A stretch of 64,000 nucleotides of DNA from Asterias amurensis (Eukaryota; Echinodermata; Asteroidea; Forcipulatida; Asteriidae). Below are positions 60,798 through 64,000 of this stretch, in pieces (the first letter of the stretch is position 1; every line of letters begins with the position of its first letter). The position numbers and the translations under genes were made by a program. The stretch is from the NCBI RefSeq assembly GCF_032118995.1, contig NC_092651.1, forward strand, positions 12,983,285 to 13,047,284. Direction: 5' to 3'. The notes beneath the pieces were generated by a model. It was not told where the DNA came from and did not search any database. It saw only the letters and a list, made by a program, of their open reading frames with translations.

Positions 60798-63122
60798 ATG
60801 GCAGTAGCACGAATGCCAAGAGTAGAGTTTATCTCTAAACACTGTTCGTACTCGAACCTTTTCAAGGGTTTTATCTTGTTGGCTATTACGGTAGCGGGTA
60901 TGGTGGTGCTATACAATGGCGGATACGGTTCGTCATCGGGGGCTTATGAACTGGGTAAGTGCTAAGAAGAAATAATAACAAGTGCCTAGCATGGATGTAT
61001 TGTATATTAAGTAATACATGTAGTTATACATCTTTTGTTTCTGCTTGAGAAAAAATTCCACATCCTGCCACCACTGTTTTCATTTTGAAACAAATTATTC
61101 AAATGAGTTAAAAAAAAAGTGGTAGCAGGATATGGAAATATTTTTTCAGCTTATAGCGGAATAACTCTACAGTAAATTCAATAGGCCTACAGGAACAGCC
61201 CAACATGCCACAACTTCCTGATCGTGTTGTAATTGTTATCAAATTGAATAAGAAACAATGACTATTGATAATTATTTAAAAATGTAATTCAATAAATTCA
61301 TGACCTGATAGATCAACACAAATTCAACTATGTTTTTACACCTGTATTAATGTTTAAGTGGGTTCAAAGGTCATGTGTGATTAAAGGCTACGATTCATGT
61401 GATAACAGTTCAGTACGGATTATCTTCGTGTTGACTCATAGATGTACATTCGTCATTCAACGGAGGTGAACAATCCCACAAAACTACCAAGAAGCAGCAC
61501 AACATATCCGAAGAACGGACGCAGAAAAGGATCAACCATGCCGTACACAAGCTCAAGCAGGCGGGGACAGGTTCACGGGTCCGGAATTTGTTAGATGAAT
61601 CGAACGAAGACTGGTTGATGAATACAAGTGACACTGCTCAACATCGTCAGCAGAGTGTGAGTGTATACAAGATGGCCCCACCTGAAGCCCAAATTAGATC
61701 GTCATCATATCAGGCGAGTTACACACAATAAAACTTGTAGGGGGGAATATCATTTTGGATAGAATTCCGGTGGGGAAATCGAGATGTACATTTTTTGTTT
61801 TTCGATTTTTGGTCGTTTGAATTATTTAAAAATCAAGGCTTGCTGTATGTCTTCGTTTTCCACAATTAATGTTCAATTCTTTGTTCCTAGAATCGAATCA
61901 ATAAATGCACATAATCATTTTGTATTTTATTAAAAAATATTGGAGGGGATGCGTGGATGTTAATGTGATATACATGGACACTATCCCTAGAGAAGTTTAA
62001 TCTGTGACAGTTTGTGACTTGTTCCCCCTTTTGTTTTATTGTTCTTTTCAGGAACCAGAAGAAGAGCAGAGTATATCAGCGACAAGTGTTTTTAAGTCAC
62101 TTCAAACGTTTCCTTCCTCCATACTTCAAACACCCCGTCTTTATTTACCTGCGATGCAACATTATCAAGAACCACAAACACAAACAGTTCGACCAACAGT
62201 TCAAATGAACAGCACTCGCTCCCTTGTGGTCGACCATTTTGCCACAACATCTTGTAATAAATCCTGCCGTTGGTGGCGTGAGCAAACCAACCGACAACGT
62301 CGTGTCCAGGAGACTTGCTCCGACCTGAGAAACGTACAGTCGAGTCCGTCTGTAAACTTCAACCTGAACCCAGTATCTCTTCGCTCACTCTCCCACCTCT
62401 TAGTCCTTGATAAACAAAAGCTAATATACTGCTACATCCCAAAGGTTGGGTGCACCAACTGGAAGCGGATATTCCTCGTTGCCAAAGGGCTTTACCCCTC
62501 TGCCAAAGAGATCGAACAAAGAACGGCCCATACGCAAACGGATAAGCACATGCGTCTCTTAAGCTCATATCCCATCACCGAAGCAAAACGTATGCTGAAG
62601 GAATACCAAACATTCATGTTCGCACGGCATCCTTTTGAGCGAATCGTCTCGGCTTACATCGATAAGTTTGAAATGGACTACCCGAGCAGTACGAAGTTCA
62701 GGAGAGAGATAGGTCCCCAAATCATGAGATATGGTGACGCGGCGGATAGGAGCAACCCACGAAAGATGAAAGACGGGACTTTGTTTGTGACTTTTCAGCA
62801 GTTTGTCCGGTTCGTCAGTGACCCTAAGAATCGAGTTCTTGAACCGCACTGGGCGGAGATGTACAGCGAGTGTCAGCCTTGCATGATACAGTATGACATA
62901 TTAGGAAACTATAGTACACTGATCGAAGACGCAAATGTAATCATCGAATTGGCACGATTGAACCAAGAGTACCCTGCCTCCACCAACCCCACCGGGAGCT
63001 CAGAGAGGATGCTTCGTTATTTCTCGCAGTTGACTTCTGCCGAAATCCAGCAGCTTCGTAAACGATACGCCATCGATTTTAGTTTATTTGGATACAGTGT
63101 ACCCAACGGAATAAATGTCTGA
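60798..63122 (+). CDS. Golgi carbohydrate sulfotransferase (CHST8-14-like, Sulfotransfer_2 family), three exons
   Basis: A PAPS-dependent sulfotransferase expected to sulfate glycosaminoglycan or N-glycan sugars in the Golgi lumen. Exons: 60798-60954, 61442-61656 and 62052-63122. Phases fit (GT-AG throughout) and give 480 aa. ATG 60798 begins a type II membrane protein: a short basic cytoplasmic end (MAVARMPRVEF), one membrane helix at about residues 21-39, then a long stem of about 200 residues rich in Ser, Thr, Gln and basic residues. The catalytic domain has the 5'-phosphosulfate-binding loop IPKVGCTNWKR (about 253-263), the 3'-phosphate-binding motif RHPFERIVSAY (about 316-326) and the family's EPHW...CQPC...YDILGNYSTL segment (about 388-414). 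Acceptor sugar and position cannot be told from sequence. The stop at 63120 is followed by ordinary AT-rich sequence. Confidence 0.93.
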
Positions 63123-64000
63123 GGTTTGATGTACTACATGCAAGATATGTGTTCAAGTGCCATTTACGTTAGGTCGGAACAGACAAATGGGGAACAACAA
63201 AATGGGAAACAGACAAAACAAGAAACAAAACAAAATCATTTAATTTGAGTTATGTCTGGTACCTTGACGCAGCTTCATGTACCGTACATTGTCACATCAC
63301 ATCCAATGTTGAAACTTAATAATTTTGTCAAACTTTGACAGATGTGATTTTGTTGTGAAGGCACTGCCAAGCTTGCAACATCAAATGTCTCTCAAACGGA
63401 CATCGGCTCAGCGTCTATGATTATGCATTTAACTAATCAAGTAAATTGTGATTCAGTAACTAGACGACATCACTTATTCTATAGTCATTGTAAAATCAGC
63501 GGTTAGCTTGGTAGGGTTCGAACCCACAACCTTGTGGTTGCAAGGCCTGCAGTCTAACCACTTGTTTGGCGAGCCTGTCGGTGAGTTTAACATACATTTC
63601 AGGCTATTTAATATAATGTCTTTCTTCAGATACTCCCAATGCCAACCATTAGGAAGTAGGTTGTATGAAGAAAGTGTTCCTAAGTTGACAAACAATGAGC
63701 CTTTGTTTCTAAATTCACGGCACCGAACTATTTGAATTGAAATCCACTTGTTAGTTATCTTGTTTGTTAAACCAAAAGTTTGGTTATTTATCAATATTGC
63801 GTTAATGTATTTAAAGAAGTATTTATGTTTATTAACACATTTGTTTTCTGCTGAAGGACTGGTGATGACGTCATGATATAGAACTAATGTATTATCAGCA
63901 TGTGCATAAAGCTATATCTTTATTTGCATGCATGATAACACACTATACGTGTACAATCAAACTATATACAATCGGTATGTAGTTGCAATCAGTTAATATT
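63123..64000. other. 3' flank of the sulfotransferase gene
   Basis: Probably 3' untranslated region then intergenic. Apart from the SINE remnant at 63505-63566 and a TGACGTCA at 63866-63873, nothing recognised. Confidence 0.45.
63505..63566 (-). repeat. tRNA-derived SINE head remnant
   Basis: On the minus strand, agtggttagactgcaggcct, tgcaaccacaaggttgtg and B-box ggttcgaaccctacc follow the A-box to B-box layout of a tRNA, but no acceptor stem closes it. Confidence 0.55.

Overview
The window looks like a piece of an echinoderm nuclear genome, most likely a sea star. It is AT-rich, gene density is low, introns are medium-sized with GT-AG (once GC-AG) boundaries, and there are many palindromic TTAA-flanked MITE-like repeats and tRNA-derived SINEs of kinds I associate with echinoderm genomes. 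The taxon is inferred from these repeats and the proteins; no marker gene confirms it. I saw no bacterial features, CRISPR array, rRNA or virus-like element.

Layout. Positions 1-10.5 kb are intergenic, with a 21-bp tandem repeat (about 2.66-2.85 kb) and a 400-bp foldback element (about 5.5-5.9 kb). A single-exon rhodopsin-class GPCR gene lies at 10,553-11,566 (+) and carries an in-frame stop in TM1. Two SLC6-family transporter genes lie head to tail on the minus strand: gene A (18,967-35,706, 13 coding exons, 649 aa) and gene B (45,305-54,258, 14 coding exons, 797 aa). A three-exon Golgi carbohydrate sulfotransferase gene (60,798-63,122, +) is head to head with gene B.

The two SLC6 genes are the main interest. 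Seven homologous internal exons have the same length and phase in both genes, so they are tandem duplicates. Gene A keeps the usual SLC6 signatures: TM1 GLGNIWRFP, the TM6 Gln/Ser pair and the TM7 Asn. Gene B keeps an open frame across 14 spliced exons, the disulfide loop and SYNKFHNN, but has replaced the TM1 signature and essentially all Na1 and chloride ligands. It has gained a 171-residue proline-rich tail with a PPAY motif and a C-terminal ETTL. It may be a SLC6-derived protein that no longer works as an ordinary Na+/Cl- symporter.

The rest is repeat-rich: at least seven copies of one palindromic family, two near-identical inverted copies of a second, foldbacks ended by tRNA-Lys-like arms, a 1.13-kb terminal-inverted-repeat element inside a tRNA-Leu-like SINE, several hairpins, and a minisatellite running from the last codons of gene A into its 3' flank. 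The four genes share no evident pathway beyond the SLC6 duplication.
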